Positions 1 to 5,307 of a stretch of 6,370 nucleotides of DNA are shown here, piece by piece. Numbering within the stretch: the stretch's first letter is position 1; each line of letters begins with the position of its first letter. Origin of the DNA: CAZLLV01 sp964560325 (GTDB lineage Bacteria; Acidobacteriota; Thermoanaerobaculia; Multivoradales; DATKCC01); the NCBI GenBank assembly GCA_964560325.1, contig CAZLLV010000223.1, positions 1 to 6,370 on the forward strand, read 5' to 3'. The translations under genes were made by a program, and so were the position numbers. The notes under the pieces are model-generated. The model did no database searches. It saw nothing but the letters and a program-made list of their open reading frames with translations, and was not told the DNA's origin.

Positions 1-800
1 TCGGCGAGCGAGCCGGTCAGGCGGAAGCCGACCACCTGCGGGATCAGCATCGAGATCGGCTGGCCGAGCATCGCGGCCTCGGCCTCGATGCCTCCCACGC
101 CCCAGCCGAGCACCCCGAGGCCGTTGATCATCGTGGTGTGCGAGTCGGTGCCGACCAGCGTGTCCGGGTAGGCCCAGGTGGCGCCGTCCGCGCTCTCACC
201 GGATCGGCCCCGAGGGCCGGGGCCGTCCATCGCCACCCGGCCCAGGTACTCGAGGTTGACCTGGTGCACGATGCCGGTCGCCGGCGGCACGACCTTGAAG
301 TTGTCGAACGCCTTCTGGCCCCAGCGCAGGAAGGCGTAGCGCTCCCGGTTGCGCTCGTAGTCGCGCTCGGCGTTGATCAGGAAGGCGGCCTGGGAGCCGT
401 ACTCGTCGACCTGCACCGAGTGGTCGATCACCAGCTCGACCGGCTGGAGCGGGTTGATCGCCCGCGCGTCGCCGCCCATGGCGGCCATCGCGTCGCGCAT
501 GGCGGCGAGATCGACCACCGCCGGCACGCCGGTGAAATCCTGGAGCAGCACCCGGGCCGGCATGAAGGCGATCTCGCGCGACGGCTCGGCCGCCGGGTCC
601 CAGGCGGCGAGGGCGCGCACGTCGTCGGCGCTCACCGTCTCGCCGTCCTCGCGGCGCAGGAGGTTCTCGAGCAGGATCTTGAGGCTGTAGGGCAGCCGGT
701 CGAGGGAGAAGCCGTGATCGGCCAGGGCTCCGAGGCGGGCGATCCGGTAGTCGCGGCCGCCGACGGAGAGGGTGCCGTGGCTGGAGAAGCTGTCGCTCAT
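1..800 (-). CDS. acnA: Aconitate hydratase, N-terminal part (gene continues beyond the left edge)
   Basis: This is the first 266 codons of an AcnA/IRP-type aconitase, the [4Fe-4S] enzyme that interconverts citrate and isocitrate in the TCA cycle. Family signatures appear in the expected order: LKILLENLLR (residues 40-49), DFTGVPAVVDL (88-98), NPLQPVELVIDHSV (116-129), FDNFKVVPPATGI (165-177), then YPDTLVGTDSHTT (211-223) with the Asp-Ser-His active-site motif, and GVGGIEAEAAMLGQP (234-248). The three cluster cysteines lie later in the family and fall outside the window. The start is the ATG at 800 (MSDSFSSHGTL), which matches the usual AcnA N-terminus; only a weak GAAAGAG-like purine stretch lies upstream. 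A short Gly/Ser-rich insertion at 191-207 replaces a more compact loop in the E. coli protein as I recall it. The reading frame is open at the edge, so the gene is partial and not broken. It is divergent from the yqgE-family gene. Confidence 0.96.
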   Translation of the reverse strand, partial: MSDSFSSHGTLSVGGRDYRIARLGALADHGFSLDRLPYSLKILLENLLRREDGETVSADDVRALAAWDPAAEPSREIAFMPARVLLQDFTGVPAVVDLAAMRDAMAAMGGDARAINPLQPVELVIDHSVQVDEYGSQAAFLINAERDYERNRERYAFLRWGQKAFDNFKVVPPATGIVHQVNLEYLGRVAMDGPGPRGRSGESADGATWAYPDTLVGTDSHTTMINGLGVLGWGVGGIEAEAAMLGQPISMLIPQVVGFRLTGSLA

Positions 801-929
801 GGAGGGGGTGCTCTTTCTTCGGTTCGCTTCGGTGGTGAGGTCGGTGGAGCGCCCGGCGAAGTCGGCGGCGGGCCCCTCTACCTTAGCAGCCCGTGGTGGA
901 AGCTCGCACGGACCGTCGAGAAGCCGTGA

Positions 930-939
930 GCTATCATCG
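930..939 (+). promoter_or_regulatory. Possible -10 element in a GCTATCATCG box before the yqgE-family gene
   Basis: TATCAT at 932-937 differs from the TATAAT consensus at one position and lies eight bases before the GTG start at 946. If it is used, the transcript would begin almost at the start codon, giving a leaderless or nearly leaderless message. No TTGACA-like -35 is visible at 16-18 bp spacing. The same box, with one base changed, recurs at 1580-1589 before the next gene, which is the main reason to list it. The 145-bp gap at 801-945 also has to hold the acnA promoter, which I could not locate. Confidence 0.35.
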
Positions 940-945
940 GAGACG

Positions 946-1572
946 GTGCCCGATCCTTCCTCCCAGTCCCTCCAGGCTCCGACCCTGCTGGTCGCCATGC
1001 CGCAGGTGATGGACCCGTTCTTCCACCGGAGCGTCGTGCTCCTGATCCACCAGGACCACGAGGAGGGGAGCTTCGGCGTGATCGTCAACCGGCAGACCGG
1101 GATCAAGGTGTCGGAGATCCTCGCCGGGCTCGAGATCGACTGGCGGGGCGAGGGCGCGGCCACCGCCTTTTTCGGCGGGCCGGTGCAGCCGCAGCTCGGC
1201 AGCGTTCTGTTCTCCCGCGCCGGCTGGACCCCGCCCGAGGGGGCCGGGGACGGCGAGGAGGACGGCGAGGAGAGCCTGTCGGCGATGACCGAGGTCGCCC
1301 CGGGGCTCGCCGTGACCCACCACGTCGGCGACCTCCGGCGGCTCGCCGGCGACCCGCCCGACCACGTGCGCCTCTACCTCGGCTACGCCGGCTGGGGCGC
1401 CGGGCAGCTCATGGAGGAGATCCTGCGCGACGACTGGCTGGTGGCGCCGGTCTCCGAGGAGCTGATCTTCGCCCCCGATCCGGACGCGGTCTGGGAGATG
1501 GCGGTGCGCTCCGTCGGGGTCGACCCGGCGACCCTGCCGTCCTGGGGGAGCGGCGGCGGGGATGCGAACTGA
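946..1572 (+). CDS. YqgE/AlgH family protein (UPF0301)
   Basis: This 208-residue protein has the hallmarks of the YqgE/AlgH family: LLVAMPQVMDPFFHRSVV at residues 14-31, GSFGVIVNR at 41-49, FFGGPVQPQLGS at 76-87 and RLYLGYAGWGAGQLMEEI at 142-159 followed by WL. The family's biochemical role is unsettled. AlgH was linked genetically to alginate regulation in Pseudomonas, but most members are simply conserved soluble proteins. I chose the GTG at 946 because family homology begins within about 14 residues of it. An in-frame ATG at 772 would add 58 residues that run back through the acnA start region with no recognisable similarity. A GGAG at 939-942 sits only 3 nt from this GTG, which is short for a Shine-Dalgarno site. 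An acidic, Gly-rich insertion (about 97-112, PPEGAGDGEEDGEE) makes the protein longer than the 187-residue E. coli homologue. Confidence 0.93.
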   Translation: MPDPSSQSLQAPTLLVAMPQVMDPFFHRSVVLLIHQDHEEGSFGVIVNRQTGIKVSEILAGLEIDWRGEGAATAFFGGPVQPQLGSVLFSRAGWTPPEGAGDGEEDGEESLSAMTEVAPGLAVTHHVGDLRRLAGDPPDHVRLYLGYAGWGAGQLMEEILRDDWLVAPVSEELIFAPDPDAVWEMAVRSVGVDPATLPSWGSGGGDAN

Positions 1573-1579
1573 CGCAGGT

Positions 1580-1589
1580 GCTACCATCG
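1580..1589 (+). promoter_or_regulatory. Possible extended -10 (TGCTACCAT) before the dehydrogenase gene
   Basis: TGC-TACCAT at 1579-1587 fits the extended -10 pattern TGnTAnnnT. It lies just after the stop codon of the yqgE-family gene and would give a leader of about 50 nt before the ATG at 1645. The core box GCTACCATCG matches GCTATCATCG at 930-939 in nine of ten positions. No -35 is evident. If real, it would give the dehydrogenase and the genes after it their own promoter. Confidence 0.35.
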
Positions 1590-1644
1590 TTCATCGAAAG
1601 CCCCTGTGAACCCGATCTGAACCACCGGAGATTCGGTCGATAGC

Positions 1645-2403
1645 ATGAGCGATCCGCAGAAGACCGCCGTGGTCACCGGTGCAAGCGCCGGCATCGGCGC
1701 CGCCACCGCCCGCGCCCTCCACCGCGAGGGCTTCCGTCTCGTGCTCGGCGCCCGCCGGGTGGAGCGCCTCGAACGCCTGGCGGGCGAGCTGGGGGGCCTG
1801 AGCGCGGGCGTGCGCTTTCATCCGCTCGACGTCACCGACCCGGCGAGCGTCCGCAAGTTCTCCGCCTCCGTCGAGCGTGCCAATCTGCTGGTCAACAACG
1901 CCGGCGCCGCCTTCGGCCTCGATCGCGTCGAGAACGCCGTCGAGGAGCGCTGGCGCGAGATGTACGAGCTGAACGTGATGGGCGTGCTGCGGATGACCCG
2001 GGCGATCCTGCCGGCTCTGCGCGCCTCGGGCGACGGCCACATCGTCAACGTCGGCTCGATCTCCGGCTTCGAGGTCTACCCCGGAGGTGCCGGCTACACC
2101 GCCGCCAAGCACGCCGCCCGCGCGCTCACCAAGACGCTCCGGCTGGAGCTCCTGGGCGAGCCGATCCGGATCACCGAGATCTCGCCCGGCCTCGCGAACA
2201 CCGAGTTCTCGAAGGTCCGCTTCTCGGGCGATGCCGAGCGCGCCGACGACGTCTACCGGGGGATGACGCCGCTGGTCGCCGAGGACGTGGCCGAGTGCAT
2301 CGCGTTCGCGGCGACGCGGCCGTCGCACGTCAACATCGACGAGCTGGTGGTCAAGCCCCGCGACCAGGCGCACTCGACGGCGGTCCACCGGCACGACTCG
2401 TGA
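1645..2403 (+). CDS. Classical short-chain dehydrogenase/reductase (YdfG-like, NADP-dependent)
   Basis: This 252-residue protein is a classical SDR oxidoreductase. The Rossmann nucleotide-binding motif TGASAGIG is at residues 11-18, followed by an Arg pair after beta-2 (ARR, 36-38) that usually indicates NADP(H) preference. LDVTD (61-65), NNAG (84-87) and the catalytic tetrad N110, S138 (in GSISG), Y151 and K155 (YTAAK) are all present, as is the PG turn at 181-182. The C-terminal HVNIDELVVKPRDQ resembles the YdfG/serine-3-dehydrogenase group, which acts on 3-hydroxy acids and related small alcohols; the actual substrate cannot be read from the sequence. The ATG start fits the family N-terminus; a GGAG at 1627-1630 is rather far (14 nt) to be an ideal ribosome site. 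The last four bases, GTGA, overlap the start of the cytochrome gene, so the two are probably translationally coupled. Confidence 0.95.
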   Translation: MSDPQKTAVVTGASAGIGAATARALHREGFRLVLGARRVERLERLAGELGGLSAGVRFHPLDVTDPASVRKFSASVERANLLVNNAGAAFGLDRVENAVEERWREMYELNVMGVLRMTRAILPALRASGDGHIVNVGSISGFEVYPGGAGYTAAKHAARALTKTLRLELLGEPIRITEISPGLANTEFSKVRFSGDAERADDVYRGMTPLVAEDVAECIAFAATRPSHVNIDELVVKPRDQAHSTAVHRHDS

Positions 2404-2744
2404 CGCGCGGCCGGCGGGGCCGCCCAGCCGGGCTCGCTCTGCTCCTGGCGGCCGTCGCAATCGTCGGCTGCGGTCCGCGCGGGCCGCTTTCGCCCCCGGA
2501 GGCGTACGACGAGTACTGCGCCCGCTGCCACGGCGACGACGGCCGGGGGGACCCGAAGATGGTGCGCCTCAAGCCGGAGCTCGACCTGATCCGCTCGGAG
2601 ATGGTCCGCTCGGGCGACCTCCCGCTCGTCTCCGAGCGGATCGCCGAGGGCGAGGGGACGATGCCGGGCTTCGCTCGCAAGCTGACGCCCGAGGAGCTGG
2701 AGGCCCTCTCGCGCTACACGATCGATCGCTTCGGCGGCGAATGA
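2400..2744 (+). CDS. Small c-type cytochrome lipoprotein
   Basis: This predicted protein of 114 residues begins at GTG 2400, overlapping the dehydrogenase stop. The N-terminus is Arg-rich (RGRRGRP), followed by a hydrophobic stretch (about 11-23, GLALLLAAVAIVG) and a lipobox ending in IVGC. Cys24 is therefore probably lipidated and the protein anchored on the outer side of a membrane. The mature part carries one haem-attachment motif, CARCH (40-44). Its Met in GTMPGF (M88) is placed as expected for the sixth iron ligand, and the C-terminal helix LTPEELEALSRYTIDRF is typical of class I cytochrome c. This is a compact, single-haem electron carrier. Its partners are not evident, although it may be co-expressed with the dehydrogenase. 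An upstream ATG at 2295 is in frame but would read through the dehydrogenase and place the signal peptide internally, so it was not used. Confidence 0.88.
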   Translation: MTRGRRGRPAGLALLLAAVAIVGCGPRGPLSPPEAYDEYCARCHGDDGRGDPKMVRLKPELDLIRSEMVRSGDLPLVSERIAEGEGTMPGFARKLTPEELEALSRYTIDRFGGE

Positions 2745-2748
2745 GAGG
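2743..2748 (+). promoter_or_regulatory. Ribosome binding site GAGAGG deciding the ATG at 2758
   Basis: GAGAGG overlaps the end of the cytochrome stop codon and ends nine bases before the ATG at 2758, a good distance. It directly abuts the alternative ATG at 2749, leaving no spacer, which makes that earlier start unlikely. Confidence 0.6.
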
Positions 2749-2757
2749 ATGACGGCC

Positions 2758-2976
2758 ATGGACCCGAAACGCTTCAAGGATGCCTACGAGCGGCTCCAGT
2801 ACCTCGACGACAACACCACCTACAAGATCCGCCGCCGCGGCCGGGAGCGGCTCCACTCCCCAGGCATCGAAGAGGTCGACGCCGCGCTCCAGACGCTGAG
2901 CGATTACACGGTGGAGCTCAAAGAGATCGTCCGCGAGCTCTTCCTGGCGATCGGGTCGAAGCCGAAGGAGAAGTAG
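2758..2976 (+). CDS. Small charged protein of unknown function, 72 residues
   Basis: I do not recognise a family for this short protein. It begins MDPKRFKDAYERLQYLDD, contains a basic patch YKIRRRGRERLH (about 24-35), and continues with a probably helical stretch rich in Leu, Val and Glu (VDAALQTLSDYTVELKEIV, about 41-59) ending in KPKEK. There is no signal peptide, membrane segment or cysteine. Strong G/C preference at third codon positions, a good ribosome site nine bases upstream of the ATG, and a position 13 bp after the cytochrome stop on the same strand all favour a real gene. The helical pattern could mediate dimerisation or binding to a partner, and the basic patch could contact nucleic acid; both are speculative. 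It is the last plus-strand gene before the convergent repeat region. Confidence 0.72.
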   Translation: MDPKRFKDAYERLQYLDDNTTYKIRRRGRERLHSPGIEEVDAALQTLSDYTVELKEIVRELFLAIGSKPKEK

Positions 2977-3018
2977 GGGGGCGCGAGCCGGGGGGAGAGG
3001 GAGCGGTATCCGGACTGG

Positions 3019-3217
3019 AGGTGTCTACGCCGCCGGGGCCGTGTGGGGGCGCGCCGGGCTCCGGCACGGCTCGGCTGATGCCCTTTGCGCCGTAGGCCTC
3101 GCCTGGCTTCGCTCGGCGGCCGTTGCGGGCGTGCACTCCCCCTGGGCTTGCTGGCTCCGCCGGCTCAGACACCTACGCCCGGCGCGCCCCCACCCGGCCC
3201 CTTTCGTTCGGTGGTCG
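3019..3217 (-). repeat. Structured repeat, left copy (inverted relative to the right copy)
   Basis: Read on the minus strand, this copy contains in order: ACCACCGAACG (3215-3205), a 25-nt 5' arm (3201-3177), a 117-nt core (3176-3060), a 25-nt 3' arm (3059-3035) and a short tail to about 3019. The two arms are complementary at 24 of 25 positions; the single exception is a G opposite A at arm position 8. The core holds AGCAAGCCC and a 47-nt block (3060-3106) that matches the right copy at 46 of 47 positions. Similarity to the other copy extends beyond the arms on both sides, so the arms are internal to the element and are not its ends. Confidence 0.85.
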
Positions 3218-3343
3218 TCGGTCGGCAGGTTTCAGTCCCACTTCCCCATCCCGCGCTTGGGAGAGCGAGGTGGAACCGCCAAAACAGCCAAGGCGCGGAT
3301 TCCCACCTACCGGGGCGAACCCTCGATCGGTCTTCGTGCGGGC
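3218..3343. other. Central segment between the repeat copies, with its own hairpin potential
   Basis: The DNA between the two copies is not shared with either, apart from the flanking ACCACCGAACG boxes. It can pair with itself in nested fashion: CGGCAGGT (3223-3230) with ACCTACCG (3305-3312, one wobble), and inside that a hairpin over 3269-3307 in which GGTGGAACCGCC faces GGCGCGGATTCCCACC around an A-rich loop (AAAACAGCCAA). No reading frame here looks real. The segment could be the apical part of one large fold or simply spacer DNA. Confidence 0.5.
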
Positions 3344-3541
3344 TCACCACCGAACGGAGGGTCCGGCCGGGGGTGCTCGCGCCGGAGCGCGGTTGAACGA
3401 GGCGAGCGAGCAAGCCCGGAAGGAGGGCACGCCCGGTGCCCGCCGAAGTGAATCCAGGCGAGGCCTACGGCGGAAAGGGCATCAGCCGAGCCGTGCCGGA
3501 GGCGCGAGCACCCCCGGACGGACCCGTCGGCGCAGGCAACC
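3344..3541 (+). repeat. Structured repeat, right copy
   Basis: Read on the plus strand, this copy has the same layout as the left one: ACCACCGAACG (3346-3356), a 24-nt 5' arm (3360-3383), a 117-nt core (3384-3500), a 24-nt 3' arm (3501-3524) and a tail with CGGCGCAGGCA. The arms are complementary at 23 of 24 positions, and the one mismatch is again G opposite A, at arm position 7, which aligns with position 8 of the left copy. The arm sequence differs from that of the left copy at about eight positions plus one indel, yet both sides have changed together. AGCAAGCCC (3409-3417) and the 47-nt block (3454-3500) are retained. It ends about 20 bp from the dut stop codon. Confidence 0.85.
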
Positions 3542-3560
3542 CGCTACGGCTTCCACTCGC

Positions 3561-4004
3561 CTACCCCGTGCTCCCGAACCCACCCTCGCCCCGCCCCGTC
3601 TCCCCCAGCGCCTCCGCCTCTTCCCACTCGACCGCCTCCACCCGTGCCACTACGAGCTGCGCGATGCGGTCGCCGCGGGCGATGGTGAGGGGGGCGTCGC
3701 CGAGGTGGGCGAGGATCACCTTCACCTCGCCCCGATAGTCGCTGTCGATCGTCCCCGGCGCGTTCGCCAGCGTCACCCCGTGCTTCCAGGCCAGCCCGCT
3801 GCGCGGCCGCACCTGCCCCTCGAACCCGTGCGGGATCTCCAGCACCAGCCCGGTCGGCACCAGCACCCGTTCCCCCGGCCGCAGAACCAGATCCTCCTCG
3901 ACCGCCGCCATGAGATCGAAACCGGCGCTGCCCGCGGAGGCGGCGGCCGGCAGGGGGAGATCGCGGCCGTGGGGCAGCCGCCGGAGCCGGATCTTCACGG
4001 ACAT
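3561..4004 (-). CDS. dut: Deoxyuridine 5'-triphosphate nucleotidohydrolase (dUTPase)
   Basis: This 147-residue protein is a complete trimeric-type dUTPase. The family hydrolyses dUTP to dUMP and pyrophosphate, keeping uracil out of DNA and supplying dUMP for dTTP synthesis. All five conserved motifs are visible: AGSAGFDLMA (24-33), RPRSGLA (66-72), GTIDSDYRGEV (84-94, with the catalytic Asp87 and the base-contacting Tyr90), RGDRIAQLV (110-118) and the C-terminal RGEGGFGSTG (138-147), whose Phe stacks over the substrate base. The length is close to that of the E. coli enzyme. The ATG lies one base after the TGA of the upstream pseudopilin-like gene (TGAGATG), so translation is probably coupled and dut appears to be the last gene of this operon. 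No strong independent ribosome site or promoter was seen. Confidence 0.97.
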   Translation of the reverse strand: MSVKIRLRRLPHGRDLPLPAAASAGSAGFDLMAAVEEDLVLRPGERVLVPTGLVLEIPHGFEGQVRPRSGLAWKHGVTLANAPGTIDSDYRGEVKVILAHLGDAPLTIARGDRIAQLVVARVEAVEWEEAEALGETGRGEGGFGSTG

Positions 4005-4005
4005 C

Positions 4006-4845
4006 TCACGGATTCTTGTCGTTCGGCAGATTGCCGCCCGGCAGGCTGCCCGGCGGCGGCGCCCCGCCCTCCGGCTGGATGCCCGGCCGGAAGGGGCGCC
4101 CGATCCACTTCGCGCGCGGCAGCGTCGGCGCCGCGCCGGTATGCGCCCGCACGCCGCCGCCCACGACCGACCCTTCCGGGCCGATGCCGCTCACGCCGCC
4201 GCCGCCGAGCCTCTGCACCGTGAAGTGCCAGTCGGAGTAGCGCGCCTCGCCGAAGAGGACTTTGAGCGCCTCTCCCTCCGCCCGGCTGCAGACGCCGAGG
4301 ATCGGACCGGTCACCTGCGGTGCCTGACCGCTCCCACCGCTGCCGGCCCGTCCGCGGGACCGGGTCGGACCCCCGAGGATGCCTCCGTCCTCGCCCTCGC
4401 CGCCTCCGGCGCCCACGCAGACGCCCTCGGACTGCTGCCCGGGCCGGGCCGGGCGGCCGTTCGGACCTTCGCCGGCCGGCCCGCCCGGACCCCCTGGGCC
4501 AGAGCGCGGCGGCTGCGTGCCCGGCGGCGCACCGCCGGCCCCGACCTGGACCACGATGCCCCACTCGCCGGTCTCGGTCATCGGGTCCTTCCAGAGCTTG
4601 CGGATCGAGCGCGGCTCGATCTCGATCAGCTCCTCGAGCCGGGTGGGCAGGCGGCCGTGGCGCTGCTGGAAGACGCGAATCGCCTCGGCGTACTGCCAGC
4701 CGCGGAAGATCAGCTCCTCCTCGTTCTCGCGCTGCATCTGCTGGCTCCACATCGGCAGCGCCGCGGCCGTCAGCACGGTGAGGATGGTCACGGCGACCAT
4801 CAGCGCGGCCATGCTGTAGCCGCGTTCCGGTCCGCTACCAATCAC
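4006..4845 (-). CDS. Atypical minor pseudopilin-like protein with Gly/Pro-rich insertion
   Basis: This 279-residue protein starts like a type IV pilin-class precursor: a short leader ending in RG (8-9), then YSMAALMVAVTILTVLTAAA as the hydrophobic helix and QREN-EEELIFRGWQYAEAI after it. Cleavage before Tyr10 by prepilin peptidase is likely, but the +5 position is Ala and lacks the usual Glu, as in GspK-type minor pseudopilins. The region FQQRHGRLPTRLEELIE and KLWKDPMTETGEWGI (59-97) follows the GspG-like pattern, with the KDPMT motif. Residues 102-179 are a Gly/Pro-rich, probably disordered stretch with Cys143. Then PILGVCSRAEGEALKVLFGE (Cys186) and ARYSDWHF resume a folded segment, and the tail is again Pro/Gly-rich. 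The GTG start is favoured by GGGGAG seven bases upstream; it overlaps the preceding stop by 11 bp. Likely role: a minor subunit or tip of a type II secretion-like fibre at the inner membrane. Confidence 0.82.
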   Translation of the reverse strand: MIGSGPERGYSMAALMVAVTILTVLTAAALPMWSQQMQRENEEELIFRGWQYAEAIRVFQQRHGRLPTRLEELIEIEPRSIRKLWKDPMTETGEWGIVVQVGAGGAPPGTQPPRSGPGGPGGPAGEGPNGRPARPGQQSEGVCVGAGGGEGEDGGILGGPTRSRGRAGSGGSGQAPQVTGPILGVCSRAEGEALKVLFGEARYSDWHFTVQRLGGGGVSGIGPEGSVVGGGVRAHTGAAPTLPRAKWIGRPFRPGIQPEGGAPPPGSLPGGNLPNDKNP

Positions 4846-5305
4846 TGAACGGCTCCCCGTCCAGATTCACGCCTTCCGCTCCGGAGTAGACGTCGATGAT
4901 CCCCGGTTCCCCGCTCTCCGGCAGGTCGGTCTCCGCCGCCCCGTAGTCGTCCCCGAACTCCTCGTACTCGACCACCCACGTCGCGTTCGAGTTGGTGATC
5001 GGGTCGACCGGAACGTCGCGCAGGTACTCCTCGTCCACCAGCGCGTCGAGGCTCGGCGGGAAGTGCCCCTTGTCGGCGTAGAACTGGTTGAGCGCGTCGC
5101 GGATCGCCCGGAGGTTGGTCTGGAGGACCGCCTCCTCCGCACGGCGCGGCGCCCGGGTCAGCCGCGGCAGGGCGACCGACGCGAGGATGCCGATGATCGC
5201 GATCACCACGATCAGCTCGATGATGGTGAACCCGCGCTGGCCGGCCCGCACGAGGCAGGGCTTGCGGGGAGCGTGGAGGTCGGGGGTCGCGGGGGTCGTC
5301 TGCAT
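4835..5305 (-). CDS. GspG-like type II secretion pseudopilin (second of the pair)
   Basis: This 156-residue prepilin-like protein has a long leader (25 residues, ending QRG), then FTIIELIVVIAIIGILASVA with cleavage expected at G25-F26 and Glu30 at +5. The N-terminal helix continues through EEAVLQTNLRAIRDALNQFY, followed by DKGHFPPSLDALV (79-91) and VPVDPITN (98-105), the usual GspG layout. The C-terminus GAEGVNLDGEPFSDW lies where GspG proteins have their calcium-binding loop. It would polymerise into the periplasmic pseudopilus that pushes substrates through an outer-membrane secretin. The start is ATG 5305, supported by GGAG eight bases upstream, only 2 bp after the stop of the preceding pseudopilin. 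A longer in-frame reading reaching back to 6160 has no protein-like features before this ATG. The unusually long leader could alternatively mean a later start, but none fits better. Confidence 0.92.
   Translation of the reverse strand: MQTTPATPDLHAPRKPCLVRAGQRGFTIIELIVVIAIIGILASVALPRLTRAPRRAEEAVLQTNLRAIRDALNQFYADKGHFPPSLDALVDEEYLRDVPVDPITNSNATWVVEYEEFGDDYGAAETDLPESGEPGIIDVYSGAEGVNLDGEPFSDW
4853..4858 (-). promoter_or_regulatory. Ribosome binding site GGGGAG for the GTG start at 4845
   Basis: On the minus strand GGGGAG is followed by seven bases and then GTG. It lies inside the coding region of the preceding pseudopilin, and it settles the choice of GTG over the downstream ATG that would remove the prepilin leader. 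Confidence 0.65.
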
Positions 5306-5307
5306 GG

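Larger units (their letters stand above)
2977..3560. other. Convergent intergenic region filled by inverted repeat modules
   Basis: This 584-bp gap lies between the stop of the 72-residue protein (plus strand) and the stop of dut (minus strand). It opens with G-rich DNA (2976-3001) of no clear role. From about 3019 to 3541 it is occupied by two inverted copies of a structured repeat and the segment between them. Reading frames exist across it on both strands. I regard them as by-products of high GC content, because similar peptides appear on opposite strands exactly where the DNA repeat is. A classical terminator (hairpin plus T-run) is absent; the nearest approach is the left hairpin followed by TTTCGTT at 3202-3208. 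The folded repeats may themselves help to end transcription from both sides. Confidence 0.8.

Noticed and set aside
138..929. Open plus-strand frame of 263 codons opposite acnA
   Set aside because: It is antisense to a well-conserved aconitase and has no recognisable domain.
772..945. Upstream ATG extension of the yqgE-family protein
   Set aside because: It would overlap the acnA start region and add 58 residues unlike the family. The GTG at 946 gives the usual N-terminus.
2976..3001. G-runs after the 72-residue gene as a possible G-quadruplex
   Set aside because: Two six-base runs and one three-base run do not make a clean four-tract motif, and such runs are expected in this GC-rich sequence.
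3035..3208. Left repeat hairpin followed by TTTCGTT as an intrinsic terminator
   Set aside because: The loop of more than 100 nt is far too large and the T-run is short and interrupted. Any role in termination would have to work differently.
3229..3249. GTTTCAGTCCCACTTCCCC, which resembles the start of some CRISPR repeats
   Set aside because: It occurs once only, with no spaced copies and no cas gene in the window.
2918..3738. Similar peptides PGEAYG-KGISRAVPE in a minus-strand frame (2918-3172) and a plus-strand frame (3436-3738), suggesting a duplicated small protein
   Set aside because: The match follows the DNA inverted repeat exactly. The paired arms and covarying changes fit a structured nucleic-acid element better, and no ribosome site or codon pattern supports either frame.
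3123..4223. Long open frame on the plus strand (366 codons) across the repeat region and opposite dut
   Set aside because: It is antisense to a clearly real dUTPase, is extremely Arg/Pro/Ala-rich with no domain, and crosses both repeat structures. It is an effect of high GC content.
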